From: Telopea speciosissima
Lineage: Eukaryota; Streptophyta; Magnoliopsida; Proteales; Proteaceae
NCBI RefSeq assembly: GCF_018873765.1
Contig: NC_057925.1
Span: 13,217,568-13,281,567, forward strand
Direction: 5' to 3'
Length of the DNA: 64,000 nt
Part shown: in pieces, positions 46,901-58,125 of the stretch
Layout of the letters: each line of letters opens with the position of its first letter
How positions within the stretch are numbered: position 1 is the first letter of the stretch
Notes under the pieces: generated by a model
Database searches by the model: none
What the model saw: only the letters and a program-made list of their open reading frames with translations
What the model was told of the DNA's origin: nothing
Program-made: the position numbers and the translations under genes

Positions 46901-49900
46901 TGGTTTGGACCTCCAAAGTGGGTATGTCGGTCCAGCCAGGCTAAGGCAACTGCATCAGCTCTCCTCCTCTGAAAATAACTCGACTCCGACGAGTTCGGAT
47001 AGGGTCCAAGAATGCCCTCCGAGTCAACCTGTCACAGGAGAAATGTACCAGCTGTCTGAGTATGATAGATGGAAGATCTTTCGCTGGGAGGAATTTCATC
47101 TCAAGTCCACCATGCTAAAAGGAATATGTATTCTCATAACCACAGTGCTTGGCTTTCTTGTCATACAACCATGGGTGTCCCAAAAGAATGTGGCAGACTT
47201 TCAAAGGGAGGACATAACACTGCACTTGATCAATCAGTCCACCAATGGAATATGTGAGTAAACACCTTTCATTAACCTTGAGGTTTGTGTTGTTCACCCA
47301 CGCAACTGCATCACCTGTGCCACCTACACCCATGTCCCTTGGCCTTGTCCATGACCTCCACTGGGGGTGTCACCTAGGAAAAGCATTTTTCTTATTTTAC
47401 TTTTTTTTTTTTTTATTTCAAAATCTGATCATCTCATGCCACATGCCACCTCCAAAAAATCCAAAACTATTCAGGTTTGAATTATTTCGACACAACCATT
47501 CATTAAACTCCGTATCTCCCTCATATGGAAGCAGATCGGCGTGATTCCAGTTGCACTGGAAAGAAGACTCAACACACTACAACTTCCATGTCCATGCCTC
47601 TTTCCAAATCTACCATTGGCCTACTCAAATCAGCTTCAAAATTGAAACATCTGCATGAACCTATGAAGTTGCTATTCAAAGAGTATGCGCACTTCAGCCA
47701 AAGCTGCCACATGCTGCCAATCACTGCCAAAAGCTGTCACATATGCCCGGATGCCTTTGTATCACTGCAAAACTGACACACACTGCCATTGCACTGCCTG
47801 CTCGGCCAAGTCACTGTCTGACACTGCCAGCACTGCCCCGACATCTGTGAACATTGCCACATCACCAGAACTCTCAGTACAGTATCAAACAATGACAACA
47901 TCTGCTCCAGTTGCCCAACCATTATTACCAAAACAAGTTACAGCTCCATCATAGATATCCTTAGTCAAATAAAAATATCCACTTGGAAAGTTCACTTTGA
48001 ACAAGTAAACAATTTTCAAATATTTTCTACAAATGCTTTCAAAACGACTCGAAAAGATAGGCACACAAGACCATACCACTAGCAAAAGACAATAACCAAC
48101 CCATGCACAAATGTCAAATGGTCACCCTATCAGCAAAATATTTAACCTCTGCATAGGTGTGGAGTACAATCTCTCAAAAAGGAAAGAGTGACACATTTTG
48201 CATGTGGAGGTCTCCATATACAATATGTTGGTCATTGGATTGGCAGAAAATGCAGGATTCGTGAAGAAAAGAGAAGACTGTAGACAACCATTTATTTCCT
48301 CCTCTCCCTCCCCCCCAAGTCCCCAAAAAAAGAAATTAAATATTTACTTTCTGATGGTCTGGGTCATAAAGCTTTCGATCATATGTGCCCCCCAAATCCG
48401 GAAATGATTTTAGATCTATCCTATGGAGCTGAAGCTATGTTATAAAATAGGGCCCTATCTTACAGAAACTCTCTAGCTACCCTAGCTTTCACTAACTGAT
48501 CAGCGAAGCTCTTAGCTGATCTCTATCTCCATTTTATTATAGATGTTACAATTGCAGAGAGGAACTTTGTTTTCCTAATCAAGTGAAGGTATCTCCATGG
48601 ACTGCCAGAGACTAAACTTAAACCATTTAAGGACCAAGGCTACATCTCCCCCAATAATTATCATTTTTATACATTCTGTTTATATTTTTTGTATGATATG
48701 TATGAAATGGTACACCCATAAGGGTTGTAAAGCTTTTGGACTTCAATGAAATTTACTGTTTTATGCTTCATACATCAAAAGGGGTAAAAAGAAAACAAAA
48801 ATAGTCAAACACAGTCAGGCAAACCCCAAACCACACCTTACAAAAGGGGCCGGGCGTCGCAATATCTCAAACCACCAAATCTACAAATCTGCAAGTGTTA
48901 CAACAACAACAACTCAGCCTTATCCCAACTAAATGGGCTCAGTTACATGGATCCTTGCCCTCCAATCAGCTCTATTCAAGGTCATACTTAATAGAAGGCC
49001 TAAGCTATGCATGTCTTTCCTCACCACTTCTCCTAAGGTCATTTTAGGTCTACCCCTCACTCTTTTAGTTCCTTCAATCTGAATCAAAACACTCCTCCAT
49101 ACAGAGCATCCAAATTCCAAAGGCATGGCCATGCCACCTCAAACGACTTTCTCGTAGCTTATCATGTATCAGAGCTACTCCCAAACCAGCTCTATTATGA
49201 TCATTCCTTACTTTATCCTTTCTTGTTTTGCCACTCAACCATCTCAACATCCTCATGTCCGTTACACTGAGTTTATCCATATGATGCGTCTTAACTGCCT
49301 AACATTCCGCACCATACATCATGTGTTATCCTTTCCCAAAACTGATCCATGATTATTTGGAGTGTTTTCCCCCTGTACTCTGCTTTACCAGCTAACAACA
49401 TGTTCCAAAAAATATTTCTTTAATGAATGAAAGTTTTATTGCATAGAAAACAGCAAAACCTGGCAAACAGGATAATAGTAAAAGGTTCAACTATATACAA
49501 ACCCACAACTGGGAATAAAGTACAACAAATAGCTCAAAGCCACATCATCCTCATGTCATGATATTGGATATTGCATTTACCAGAATCATAGTTTGGCAAC
49601 GCCTAGGCATCCAAGTGCCTTGGTCTCCTTGCATATGGACCCCCTCCAACACCTTGGGTCACCTAGACGCCACGACAACCATGACCGGAATGCTTTCATC
49701 TAATTCCAATCAAGAAATATGAGTGAGTTTCACCATAATCTTCTCAAGTAGTTCACCATCCTGAACCTTATTGTATACAATAGACATACTATCACTTCTA
49801 TTGATGCTTGCCATTTGCATTTTTCATATTTTTATGATCTTGAAAGGTGGTCCTTCTCATGATCAAGACCTCCAGTAAAGGACAGACAAAAATAGAACTC

Positions 49901-51726
49901 ATTTGCTAAACTAATTTACTGATTGAAAAATGGGAACAAATACCTCATTTGAGTACACATATTGAAGCATGTTTCAACCGAGAGCTTTTGTAATTTTCTC
50001 TGTCATCAGTCAGCACTTACAACTCAAACTCATTTGAGTTCTGGGATGTCAAGCGAAAGATTATGCTGAAACTTGTTAGTGGAATAAAACAATTTGATTT
50101 CCAAACCCAGGACCGATCCACATAAGCTCACAATGATTAAAATGAGAAAAGTTAGATAGAGATATTTCTAAATCTCTCCCAATATCCAGCATCCTAGAGA
50201 ATTCATATCTATCTCATTAACTCTCTTCCACCTTAAGACTAAAGAACTAAGGGCCTTCCCTCTTAAAGATGTCCAAGGGATTTTCCTCATCTTTGTTAAT
50301 AAAGTGCAACAACCTATATGGAGAAGAAGTTGGGTACAGGATCTTTAAGAATATACTTTGGCTAAAACATGGTTGAATCAAGCAAACATTAATCATACTG
50401 AGAAAACAGGGAAAAAGTCTTCAGTTTTCATAGTTTGTTCCTGGTCTGACTTTTAAAAGTATGTTAGCATCAGACCTACGAATCATACGAATCAAGTCTT
50501 GTTAATAATATTGATTTAGAATTCTGTTAGGATTAAAAAGGCCTTCGGAGGAGGGCAGTCATAGCTAAATAAGTGAAGTTGGGGTTGAGAGTTCAAAGAT
50601 GAATGATGAACCAGAACATAAAGACCACTTCATGAAAAGGGCGTCCATGATTTGCAAGTGATTCTGCAGAGGCATTTACTACAAAATACAAGATTTATAA
50701 CATACAGTTCTGGGAAGATCTCTGGTGTGGTGAGCATCCACAACAGATCATGCTCCCAAACTTACATACCATAGTGTTTAACCAAAAAACGCTAGAAGCA
50801 TCATTACACTTGAGATTGCATTGTTTAACTGGAATGCATCATTACATAAACTCCTAATGGCTAAACACCTTACTATCCAGATTATGCATGACCTTTTAGG
50901 TGCTAGTCTCTCTCTCTCTCAGTTTGGCGCAACCTAATAGACAACAATTCTCAAACAGTTCACAGATGAGCCTTTTGCACTCCAATCTACCACCAGAACC
51001 ACAGGAATTTTTTTTCAGGCTGATGAAAGAAACCTATCAAACACTACATACTATAATCTGTATGGCCACTGCCAACACCAGCCCACAACACCTTTCTTTC
51101 CCCCCTCTTTACCATCCTGGCTGGATATAATACCAATATTTCTCACAAAGGACCACCAAGCACCACAACCTGCACATTTCCTTTATTAATTACAAACAAA
51201 ACTAGAGTCATAATCTTCTCCTGTTCTTATTGTAAGGCATGTACAATGCAGATCTCAACCAAACAAAACTAAGAAGTTCAGGAGAACTGAAAAACTCAAA
51301 GAATTCATATATCAAAGCGAATTAGAAGAAATGAAGAAGAAACAAAGAGAAGGGAAGAGAGAAAGTACGGGTAATAGAGTAGTTGTACTCAGGAGAAGCA
51401 AAGAGAAAGCAATCGGCAGCAAGGATCTTCTGACGGAAGGCCTCGACAACCGGTGGGTAAGTGCCGTCGACCTCGAGATCGGTATTGATGAAAGGGAGTG
51501 GTGAGATATCGGCGTATTCAATATTGATTCCCTTAATGGACTCCTGGCTTAACTGGATTGCTACAAGCAGCAGACAAACACTGACTCAGAACTCTAAAGT
51601 TTATAGCAAAAACAGAGAAGAAGAAGAAGAAGAAGCAGTACCAGAGCGAATGAGGCCACGATTGTAGGAAGCTTTGCGAAGGGAGCCAGAAAGGGCAACG
51701 ACATTTATGTCTGGCACAGATGAAGC

Positions 51727-51732
<6 letters not shown>
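40970..51732 (-). CDS. NQR: NAD(P)H:quinone oxidoreductase (NQR-type flavoprotein) copy A, 196 aa, 3 exons
   Basis: Predicted soluble FMN-dependent reductase (flavodoxin-like fold) that transfers two electrons from NAD(P)H to quinones. Joined exons 51642-51732 (91 nt), 51369-51560 (192 nt) and 40970-41277 (308 nt) give 197 codons with stop. This equals the 196-residue length of Arabidopsis NQR. All junctions are GT/AG, and both introns are phase 1. FMN-site motifs are SGSLRKAS (15-22), SPEYNYS (86-92) and GGGFGGGR (122-129). The mid-region reads FINTDLEVDGTYPPVVEAFR. Intron 1 is 81 bp; intron 2 is 10,091 bp and stuffed with retroelement relics. A (GA)n run abuts the ATG on the sense strand. 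AATAAA signals overlap or closely follow the stop. The coding frame is intact, so it may be expressed if the giant intron is spliced. Assignment as one gene rests on exon complementarity and phase. Confidence 0.85.
44560..44700 (-). mobile_element. LINE reverse-transcriptase relic with a YADD-like motif
   Basis: The minus strand reads CMLFMDDMVLIDEKEGLSDK, a degenerate form of the F/YADD block of plant LINE reverse transcriptase, followed by LQLGRNVSELK. Surrounding sequence to about 44050 may be part of the same element but is too decayed to follow. Confidence 0.65.
47115..47333 (-). mobile_element. Ty3/gypsy relic: end of the protease domain
   Basis: Minus-strand frame with LTYSIGGLIDQVQCYVLP, then KVCHILLGHPWLYDKKAK and GYENTYSF. 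This matches the C-terminal part of gypsy retropepsins (ILLGRPWLYDR...NTYSF). It is a short fragment in the giant NQR intron; adjoining gag or RT could not be read. Confidence 0.75.
48901..49345 (-). mobile_element. RTE-type LINE 3' end
   Basis: The minus strand encodes YGAECW (then a stop), HHMDKLSVTDMRMLRWLSGK, TRKDKVRN, RESRLRWHGH. After a frameshift it continues IEGTKRVRGRPKMTLGEVV, RKDMHSLGL and NRADWRARIHVTEP. It ends with TTTAGTTGGGATAAGGCTGA and a (TTG)n tail (48901-48912). These are the classic C-terminal blocks and tail of plant RTE LINEs. It is 5'-truncated and inactive. Confidence 0.9.

Positions 51733-51769
<37 letters not shown>
51732..51769. repeat. (CT)n microsatellite forming the proximal 5' leader of NQR copy A
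   Basis: On the sense (minus) strand this is a (GA)n run that ends at the first base of the ATG. In many plants GAGA tracts in leaders bind BPC-type factors; a regulatory role here is only an inference. Confidence 0.85.
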
Positions 51770-51772
<3 letters not shown>

Positions 51773-52202
51773 TACTCTGTCTAGTGACTCAGACACAGAA
51801 AGTCTGTCTTGAGTCTGCAGATAGGGACGAGGAATATATCCAAAGCTGACCGGAGAAGAAATTATTTATTGAACGGTCCAACTTTGGCGTATAGTACATA
51901 CATAGATAAATAAAGTGTCCCATTGCTGATTTGCTACCCAAAAGTGGCCTTGCCCATTTGGATCGGCCCACTAGTGGACCCACCTTTAGAAAAAAACCCA
52001 CGGGGCCACTGTTCACGACTTCACGTTAATTATTTTGGAAGGGTCCACTTGGGATTAGCTTAGAGGTATAATTTGGTGGTACGTTTGATGGATTTGTTTT
52101 CTATTCTTCCTATGTATTTTTTAGGGTTTTATATTTTTTTTTACAGGTTAAATCTCTTCGATCAGCCCTTTTCAAAATGAAGGTAAACAATGAAGCTCAA
52201 TT
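51770..52202. other. Upstream region of NQR copy A
   Basis: An AT-rich patch at 51860-51880 (minus strand TCAATAAATAATTTC) could serve as a weak TATA region. No firm core promoter was recognised. Confidence 0.3.
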
Positions 52203-52900
52203 ACGTTGGAATATCTGTTCATCAAACTCGAATTTGTTTTAAATAAATATTTAATTTTAATTTTGTATGATTTTTTAATAGGATTATAAGTTTGTTCCAT
52301 GGATTTTCACATAAAATCATTGTCGACTAAGAATAGGACCAGACATCCTATCTAAATGGTCGTTACATTGTATGGCACTATAAATGATGATTTCAAGACA
52401 TAAATGTAATTACATATTGTGTATGTGTATAGAATAAAATCTAGTGCAAATCTCACATTTGTTATTGCATGTTATAGAAGGACGAGATTCGTACCTGTCA
52501 CATGTTGACCCTTGAGAGATCTTTATCATTATGGTGTTCCATCACGAGTTTTGGTACACCAAAAGATTGATGTCTCCTGGAGTACATATCAATGTGTTGG
52601 ATTCGCGATGACGCATCATAACGAAAGAGATGCTCAACATGGAATCCACTACCCTTGATTGAAAATATCAAGTAGAGAGAATGTCTGTGATCGATCAAAC
52701 TGGAATTTGGATCCATTTTGTAAATTATTTATAAAATTATTTTTATATTATTGAATATGTTATAATATTACTTTAACGATGTTTGATCGCATTTTTGCAT
52801 CAGACCATGATCACAAAATCTCTGATAAGGACATGTACAATGTATTCGGGATTGGCAATATTAATTTACATGCAATATATTTCATTATGTGATTAAAATT
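52203..52900 (+). repeat. LTR-like repeat R1 copy 2 (uninterrupted at the E1 site)
   Basis: Matches 14847-15291 and then 23559 to about 23890 continuously. It has TGATTTCAAGACATAAATG (52389), ATGCTCAACATGGAATCC (about 52630), and TTATTTATAAAATTATTTTT (52726-52745) where copy 1 is split. Then follow GATGTTTGATCGCATTTTTG and GGACATGTACAATG. The 3' third is missing or unrecognisable. Confidence 0.75.
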
Positions 52901-54505
52901 CTGAGAAAATCATAAACACATATTTTTGATGCATAGCATCTCATTAAAAATGATTTAGAAAATATTTCATGCGCATACATACTCATTCAAGGTTTTCATG
53001 AAATTGCATTTCTTTAACCTATAAGGACATTTTGGTAATTTTACTAAGGAACAAATTTAGGTTTTGATGTTAGAATGTTGTATGTTTTGACAAATTAAAA
53101 TGTTTTAAGACATACATGAGTGTTTTCCAACCTTTCTTGACAAAAATGAAGACTTTTTGTTATATTTACTATTTTGCCCTTTAGGGACATTTTAGTTTTT
53201 TTGTACTTGACCCTTTGTTAGACCTTAGGGGAGGGTTTTTCTTCATGCCATCTCAACGTTTTCAGCGTAAGTGTGCATATTTCAATGTAAAAATTGCATT
53301 CCATGGAATTTTTTGTGCATCCCATACATTCTTGTCTCGTAGGGGCATTTCGGTAATGATTTCTATAAAGTCTGTCATTGCATTATTCATGTGTATTTAA
53401 TGTTTCTAAAGCATATTATAAGCATTTTGGACATTTTAGCATAATTCCATGCATTTCTTTCATGTATATTGTCCTCCAAGGGCAATCTTGTCATTTTGAT
53501 TAAATATGCATTTGATTCCATTTTTAAATTGTAAGCTATCATTTCCTCAATGCGCTGAACTTAGTCTAGGTTTTCAAATAATTTTCAAAGTTGACCTTAA
53601 GTCTGACCATAGAGTTTGGATCCCTAACTTAGGAAAATGCATCAATAGATCAAAATATGATCAATAATGTATAAATCACCTAATTTATAATTAGCAAATA
53701 GGATTAAGACATTAAATCTCATTAGTCTAATTAGGTTAATAAATCTCTAACCAAGATAGGTTAAGATTTTTCAAAAATTAGTCTAATTAAGTGCATAATA
53801 CATATAACCAATAATTGTATAACAAACAGTGTAATCTAGGAAGACTAGTCATCGGTCTGGCGGTTGTTGGGGGCCTAACACCTTCCCAACCCGTAATCTA
53901 ACATTTACTCAAAGATTTGGGATAGACCAACCATTGAGTCTTGGATTTTATTTAGCATCCCTTTTGAGAATAAGGGGCACCATTTATGGGTCTTAGACCT
54001 CAAATCTAGGTGGTGATTCCCATTTTTCATTTTTTCCCCGAATTGCAACACCAAGGGACTCTTTCCGTCCATTGTACCTACAGAAGGCCATGATGAGTTA
54101 GCGCTTCATGCATATGATAAAAAAGAGGATTTCATTGTAGAAGGGGTCTTGGGAATTAAAATTCCATTAGTCTACATGACTAGTATTGCTGAAATTTGTG
54201 ATCTGACTTAAGGCTTTGGGCTTGCCACCCATTTCTCATCCAAAAAAAGGATTTCATTGAAATCATCTATCTTGTGACTGCTTAGATACCATAAGGAAAA
54301 CCAAGCTAGTCGGATGGAAGAGCAAAGGTTGCTCAGATATTAAATGTTTAGAGGTTGACCACTCCCCTGACAATACCAACAATGTAGGCTCATGCTATCA
54401 GGATGGTTGATAGAGAACAACCACCCGCTACCTATCAGTATTGGTCATAGAATGTGAGGAAGTAGAGCTTGGAGTCGTTATTTAGGTTGGGGAATCAGAG
54501 ATGCT
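52901..54505. other. Non-coding, retroelement debris
   Basis: AT-rich sequence to 53.8 kb. The part at about 53830-54060 (GGGGGCCTAACACCTTCCC, then GGTGGTGATTCCC) resembles internal untranslated sequence of Ty3/gypsy elements. No gene. Confidence 0.35.
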
Positions 54506-54514
54506 TACGTTGGG

Positions 54515-54693
54515 GCATCATTATCCTCTCAGGTTCCCTGCTTGGTACAGTTTGTACGGTTCTTCTCATAGGAGATGGAAATGACCACCTTATCCCCTGT
54601 CCGAACACACTGTCTAGGTGGGGCCCACCCCCCTTCTTATTAAAAGCACTAGAGAACTGTACCGGGCAGGGAACTTGAGAGGATAATTTTCCA
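54515..54693. mobile_element. Foldback MITE with perfect 9-bp TSD
   Basis: Arms TTATCCTCTCAGGTTCCCTG and CAGGGAACTTGAGAGGATAA are flanked by TACGTTGGG on both sides (54506-54514, 54694-54702). The loop has GAAATGACCACCTTATCCCC (54578-54597) followed by TGTCCGAACACAC, the inverse complement of the shared foldback core. Confidence 0.92.
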
Positions 54694-54702
54694 TACGTTG
54701 GG

Positions 54703-55258
54703 CCTGATATTTTTGTCATTGCTTAGGGGAATTCCAACCAAGCATCCCTGAAGGGAATTGAGTGACTAAACTGACAAATAGGGCTTGAGACATCCATATA
54801 CTTTCTTTTGCATGAGACTGAGCTATCCTGAAGGTTGAGCTTGAATGGTTGAGCTTTGATTCAAGCTCTTCAATTACTACTGAGATTGCATTAATTCTGC
54901 CTCAGCCATAACGATGACTATTTTTTAAAATTGTTGTGAGGGTTGAGCCATGTTTAGCTAGGAATTTCTCCAAAGAGTCAGAGATGGGTGATGGGGGAGC
55001 CATTTGGGCCAACAAGTTAGGCACATGGATCTGATAACTTTCAGTGGACTTGGGCCTATCATTCAAAGCCAACCATTGGGTCCAGTCTAATCATCAACCT
55101 TAGTCTGGGTTGGGCCTTTGGGTGGGACGAAGGTCTAAAGAAATAGGTGTAGGCCCACTAGGCCAAAAAGAAAATTGGTCTGGGGTAAATGGGCTCCAAC
55201 AAGGGGCTCAGCCCAATAGGAACCATGTTGGGTGGAAAGGGTTGGAGTCTTACATAAG
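54703..55258. other. Non-coding
   Basis: No gene or recognised repeat apart from GGCCCA-rich phrases near 55000-55200. Confidence 0.3.
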
Positions 55259-55277
55259 TAAAACTATCTGGCCCAAC

Positions 55278-55677
55278 GTCAAGGGGTTAGCGCAGTTGGC
55301 TTGGAGGGGACATGTGGACCTTTATCCCCTCAAGTATAGTACACCCTCAAGTGCACCAAAAAGGTACATCTGACGGTGCACATGCACTTGGGGGAGTGTT
55401 TTAAACAAAATCACTTCAAGGTGCACTGTCAGATGTACCTTTTTGGTGCGCTTGAGGTGTACTATACTTGAGGTGATAAAAATTCCATGAGACTCCACCT
55501 CAGGAAGCGAGGTCTCTTGATCAAACCTTCGCCGCTGCATAATTTATTGGGGTCGCCTGCCTGAGGCTCACTAGGGACCAGAAGCTCCCGGTTCGTGTGT
55601 GGCGCGGGGGTCATGTACGAGCCCAGGGGGGATTTAGTCAGCCTAAAGTAGGATACCCCTCCTATCACAAAAACAAA
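55278..55677 (+). mobile_element. tRNA-derived SINE with 19-bp TSD, split by a foldback element
   Basis: The head GGGGTTAGCGCAGTTGGC contains a good A box. After the inserted foldback, GGTCTCTTGATCAAACC resembles a B box. The body (GGGGTCGCCTGCC, CTCCCGGTTCGTGTGTGGCG, CAGCCTAAAGTAGGATACCC) ends in an A-rich tail CACAAAAACAAA. The perfect 19-bp direct repeat TAAAACTATCTGGCCCAAC flanks it (55259-55277 and 55678-55696). Without the insert the SINE is about 237 bp. The long perfect TSD points to LINE-mediated insertion that is not very old. Confidence 0.9.
55319..55481. mobile_element. Foldback element with arms of about 60 bp, inserted in the SINE
   Basis: The left arm (TTTATCCCCTCAAGTATAGT, CACCAAAAAGGTACATCTGA) is an almost perfect complement of the right arm (TCAGATGTACCTTTTTGGTG, ACTATACTTGAGGTGATAAA). 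It interrupts the SINE between its A and B boxes. It lacks the GGTGGTCATT core. No TSD was resolved. Confidence 0.88.
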
Positions 55678-55696
55678 TAAAACTATCTGGCCCAAC

Positions 55697-56190
55697 AAGA
55701 GTATTCTCAGGCTTTGGGAGGGGAGGAGATCCATTGAGTTAGGGCTTGGGCTTGAGCCAGAGAACAGTGCCAGTGCGGGATGGGGGTCCATAGTTTGGGA
55801 ATATTCAATCCAGCTTGGGTTGGCAATTGATGTGAAAGATTTGGTCAACCACCTGAACAACCAAGAATTTAGTAATATCCTTGACAGATCGTGAAGTGCA
55901 AACTTCACTAGGCACCCGGCAAATATAAGTTTGTTAGTCAAATTCTGTTCTCTCTCCCCAACGGCCTCTTCAAAAGGGAAGAAAACGTAAAAAAAACAAA
56001 CATTTCCGATCACCAAACACTGCCAAACTCTACTGTCTATACCACCTTCACCACTGCTTAAAGAAAGCACACTCAACCACCCATCTCTCAGTGTAAAACT
56101 GCCTTTCTCTATCTCTATTTGTCTTATCTTTCAACTTCAAGTTTTCTTCCACTCCTTCAATTCTTCTCCTGAAGAAATTAAGCATTAATA
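55697..56190 (+). promoter_or_regulatory. Promoter and leader region of the ABCG gene
   Basis: Intergenic segment between the SINE and the transporter start codon. CAAATATAAGTTT near 55919 is the only weak TATA-like element, 260-270 bp upstream of the ATG. The last 100 bp are CT-rich, as in plant leaders. The minus-strand frame here is not supported as a gene. Confidence 0.35.
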
Positions 56191-58125
56191 ATGGCAGCCT
56201 GCTTATGCCAAACAAGTGCAACCCTCGACGAAGATGCAATGGTACTCTTTTCAACCTCTAACTCACCACAAGGTTCAAACAGCCCCTCCTCTTCTTCATT
56301 CTACCATTCATCACCTCAATCACATCAATCCCAACCCACTTACAAGCTAAAGGTAAGGAATCTGTCCTATTCAATTCATCACCAAAGCTCAATTGGAGTG
56401 AAGAAGCCTAAGCACATCAACATACTCAACTCTGTTTCTTTCACTGCTAGGAGTTCAGAGATCCTTGCAGTTGTTGGCCCAAGTGGTGCAGGGAAGTCCA
56501 CTCTTCTCCAGATCATCTCTGGTCGGGTTAGTGAGAGCCAATTTGATCCGAAAAGTCTCTCTCTTAATGATCAGTACATAACTAGTCCAACTCAGTTGCG
56601 AAGGATATGCGGGTTCATCAGGCAAGAGGATAATCTGCTTCCCCTGCTCACTGTTAAGGAGACATTGATGTTCAGTGCCAAGTTTAGGCTTAGAGGGCTG
56701 AATTCAAAAGAGCAAGAACAGAGGGTTGAGTACCTAATGCAAGAACTGGGAATCCTTCATGTTGCAGATAGCTTTGTTGGAGATGAAGAAACCAGAGGAA
56801 TATCCGGTGGTGAAAGGAAACGTGTATCAATAGGGGTTGAAGTGATTCATGACCCACCGATTTTACTGCTAGACGAACCCACTTCAGGCCTTGACAGCAC
56901 ATCGGCATATCAAGTGATTGAGCTGCTTTCTTCCATGGCAAAAGCAAAGCAGAGAACTGTCATTCTAAGTATCCATCAACCTAGTTATAGAGTTCTTAGA
57001 TATATCTCTGAATTCTTGATTCTCTCTCGTGGTTCAGTTGTCCACAGTGGTAGCCTAGAATTTCTCGAAGAAGTCATTAACCAAACAGGATACAAAATCC
57101 CTGATCAACTAAACCCTTTAGAATTTGCCATGGAGATTATCACCCCCTTGGAAAATTCAAATCACAGAAGTTTCATGACTGCTGAAGAAGACAAGGTACC
57201 ATCTTCTTACTTAATGTGGCCAGAAGAATCTGATATTCAACCAACATTTGATGATAGGGAAATAAGTTGTTGCAATTATTGGATACTGCTTGAGGTACTC
57301 TCTCTTTGTCTGAGATTTTGCAAAATTATTTATAGAACCAAACAGTTATTCTTGGCAAGAACAATGCAGGCACTAATTGGTGGTTTTGGGTTGGGTAGTG
57401 TTTTTTTAAAGTTGAATAGAGATGAAGGTGGAGTTGCTGAGAGGTTAGGTCTGTTTGCTTTCAGTCTTAGCTTTCTCCTATCTTCCACAGTTGAAGCATT
57501 ACCCATATACTTGCAAGAACGGAGTGTTTTAATGAAGGAAGCTTCAAGGGGCGCTTATAGGATTTCCTCCTACATGATTGCCAACACCATCATCTTTGTG
57601 CCCTTCTTGCTTGCAGTTGCTGTTCTTTTTGCTGTGCCTGTTTACTGGCTTGTTGGACTCAATCCTACCTTTAGTGCTTTCGCATTCTTCATTTTCATAG
57701 TTTGGCTGATTGTCTTAATGGCGAGTTCCTTAGTACTCTTTCTAAGTGCTGTATCTCCAGACTTCATCTCTGGTAATTCTCTCATATGCACTGTTCTTGG
57801 AGCCTTCTTCCTTTTCTCTGGATATTTCATTCCCAAGGAGAGCATCCCAAAATATTGGTTATTCATGTACTATGTTTCCCTCTACAAGTATCCCTTGGAT
57901 GCCCTACTCATCAATGAATACTGGAGCATTAGAGAAGACTGTTTTTCTACGCAAGCGCAAGACAATTCAAAGTGTTTGCTCACAGGAAGAGATGTTCTGA
58001 GGAGTAGAGGATTAGATAAGGATACTAGATGGATGAATGTGGGAATCATGTTTGGCTTTTTCTTGTTTTATCGTGTGCTCTGTTGGATTGTCCTTAGCCG
58101 TAGGGCTGCAAAAACAATGCTCTAG
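56191..58125 (+). CDS. Half-size ABC transporter, ABCG (WBC) subfamily, 644 aa, intronless
   Basis: Predicted ATP-driven membrane exporter that must dimerise. Plant relatives move lipids, cuticle or suberin precursors, or hormones. The order is NBD then TMD, as in half-size ABCGs. Residues 22-50 are Ser-rich. Walker A is GPSGAGKST (96-104), the Q-loop Gln is at 145, the signature is ISGGERKR (204-211), Walker B is ILLLDEP (224-230), and the H-loop His is 262. The linker motif NPLEFAMEI is at 308-316. About six membrane segments lie between 390 and 632, including ALPIYLQER (436-444) and the long extracellular loop CFSTQAQDNSKC (584-595), whose cysteines could pair. All catalytic residues are intact. 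The single exon, and phrases such as VYWLVGLNP and FFLFSGYFIPKE, place it with the AtABCG4/5/8/10/23 clade. The MAACLCQ start suggests ABCG23-like, unproven. AATAAA lies at 58230-58235. Confidence 0.96.
   Translation: MAACLCQTSATLDEDAMVLFSTSNSPQGSNSPSSSSFYHSSPQSHQSQPTYKLKVRNLSYSIHHQSSIGVKKPKHINILNSVSFTARSSEILAVVGPSGAGKSTLLQIISGRVSESQFDPKSLSLNDQYITSPTQLRRICGFIRQEDNLLPLLTVKETLMFSAKFRLRGLNSKEQEQRVEYLMQELGILHVADSFVGDEETRGISGGERKRVSIGVEVIHDPPILLLDEPTSGLDSTSAYQVIELLSSMAKAKQRTVILSIHQPSYRVLRYISEFLILSRGSVVHSGSLEFLEEVINQTGYKIPDQLNPLEFAMEIITPLENSNHRSFMTAEEDKVPSSYLMWPEESDIQPTFDDREISCCNYWILLEVLSLCLRFCKIIYRTKQLFLARTMQALIGGFGLGSVFLKLNRDEGGVAERLGLFAFSLSFLLSSTVEALPIYLQERSVLMKEASRGAYRISSYMIANTIIFVPFLLAVAVLFAVPVYWLVGLNPTFSAFAFFIFIVWLIVLMASSLVLFLSAVSPDFISGNSLICTVLGAFFLFSGYFIPKESIPKYWLFMYYVSLYKYPLDALLINEYWSIREDCFSTQAQDNSKCLLTGRDVLRSRGLDKDTRWMNVGIMFGFFLFYRVLCWIVLSRRAAKTML

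Larger units (their letters stand above)
41278..51368 (-). other. 10.1 kb intron 2 of NQR copy A
   Basis: Starts with GT at 51368-51367 and ends TAG just before 41277. The corresponding intron of copy B is 1,138 bp. It contains LINE RT debris (44560-44700 and 48901-49345) and a Ty3/gypsy protease relic (47115-47333), all in the same orientation as the gene. It also contains unassigned repetitive sequence (45.5-46.6 kb, CA-rich 44.9-45.1 kb). No host gene was found inside. Confidence 0.75.

Noticed and set aside
46851..47261. 136-codon + strand frame
   Set aside because: Part of it is antisense to the gypsy protease relic on the minus strand; no plausible product of its own.
55462..56076. 204-codon minus-strand frame upstream of the ABCG gene
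   Set aside because: It overlaps the SINE body and the ABCG promoter region. Composition is not coding-like and no motif was recognised.
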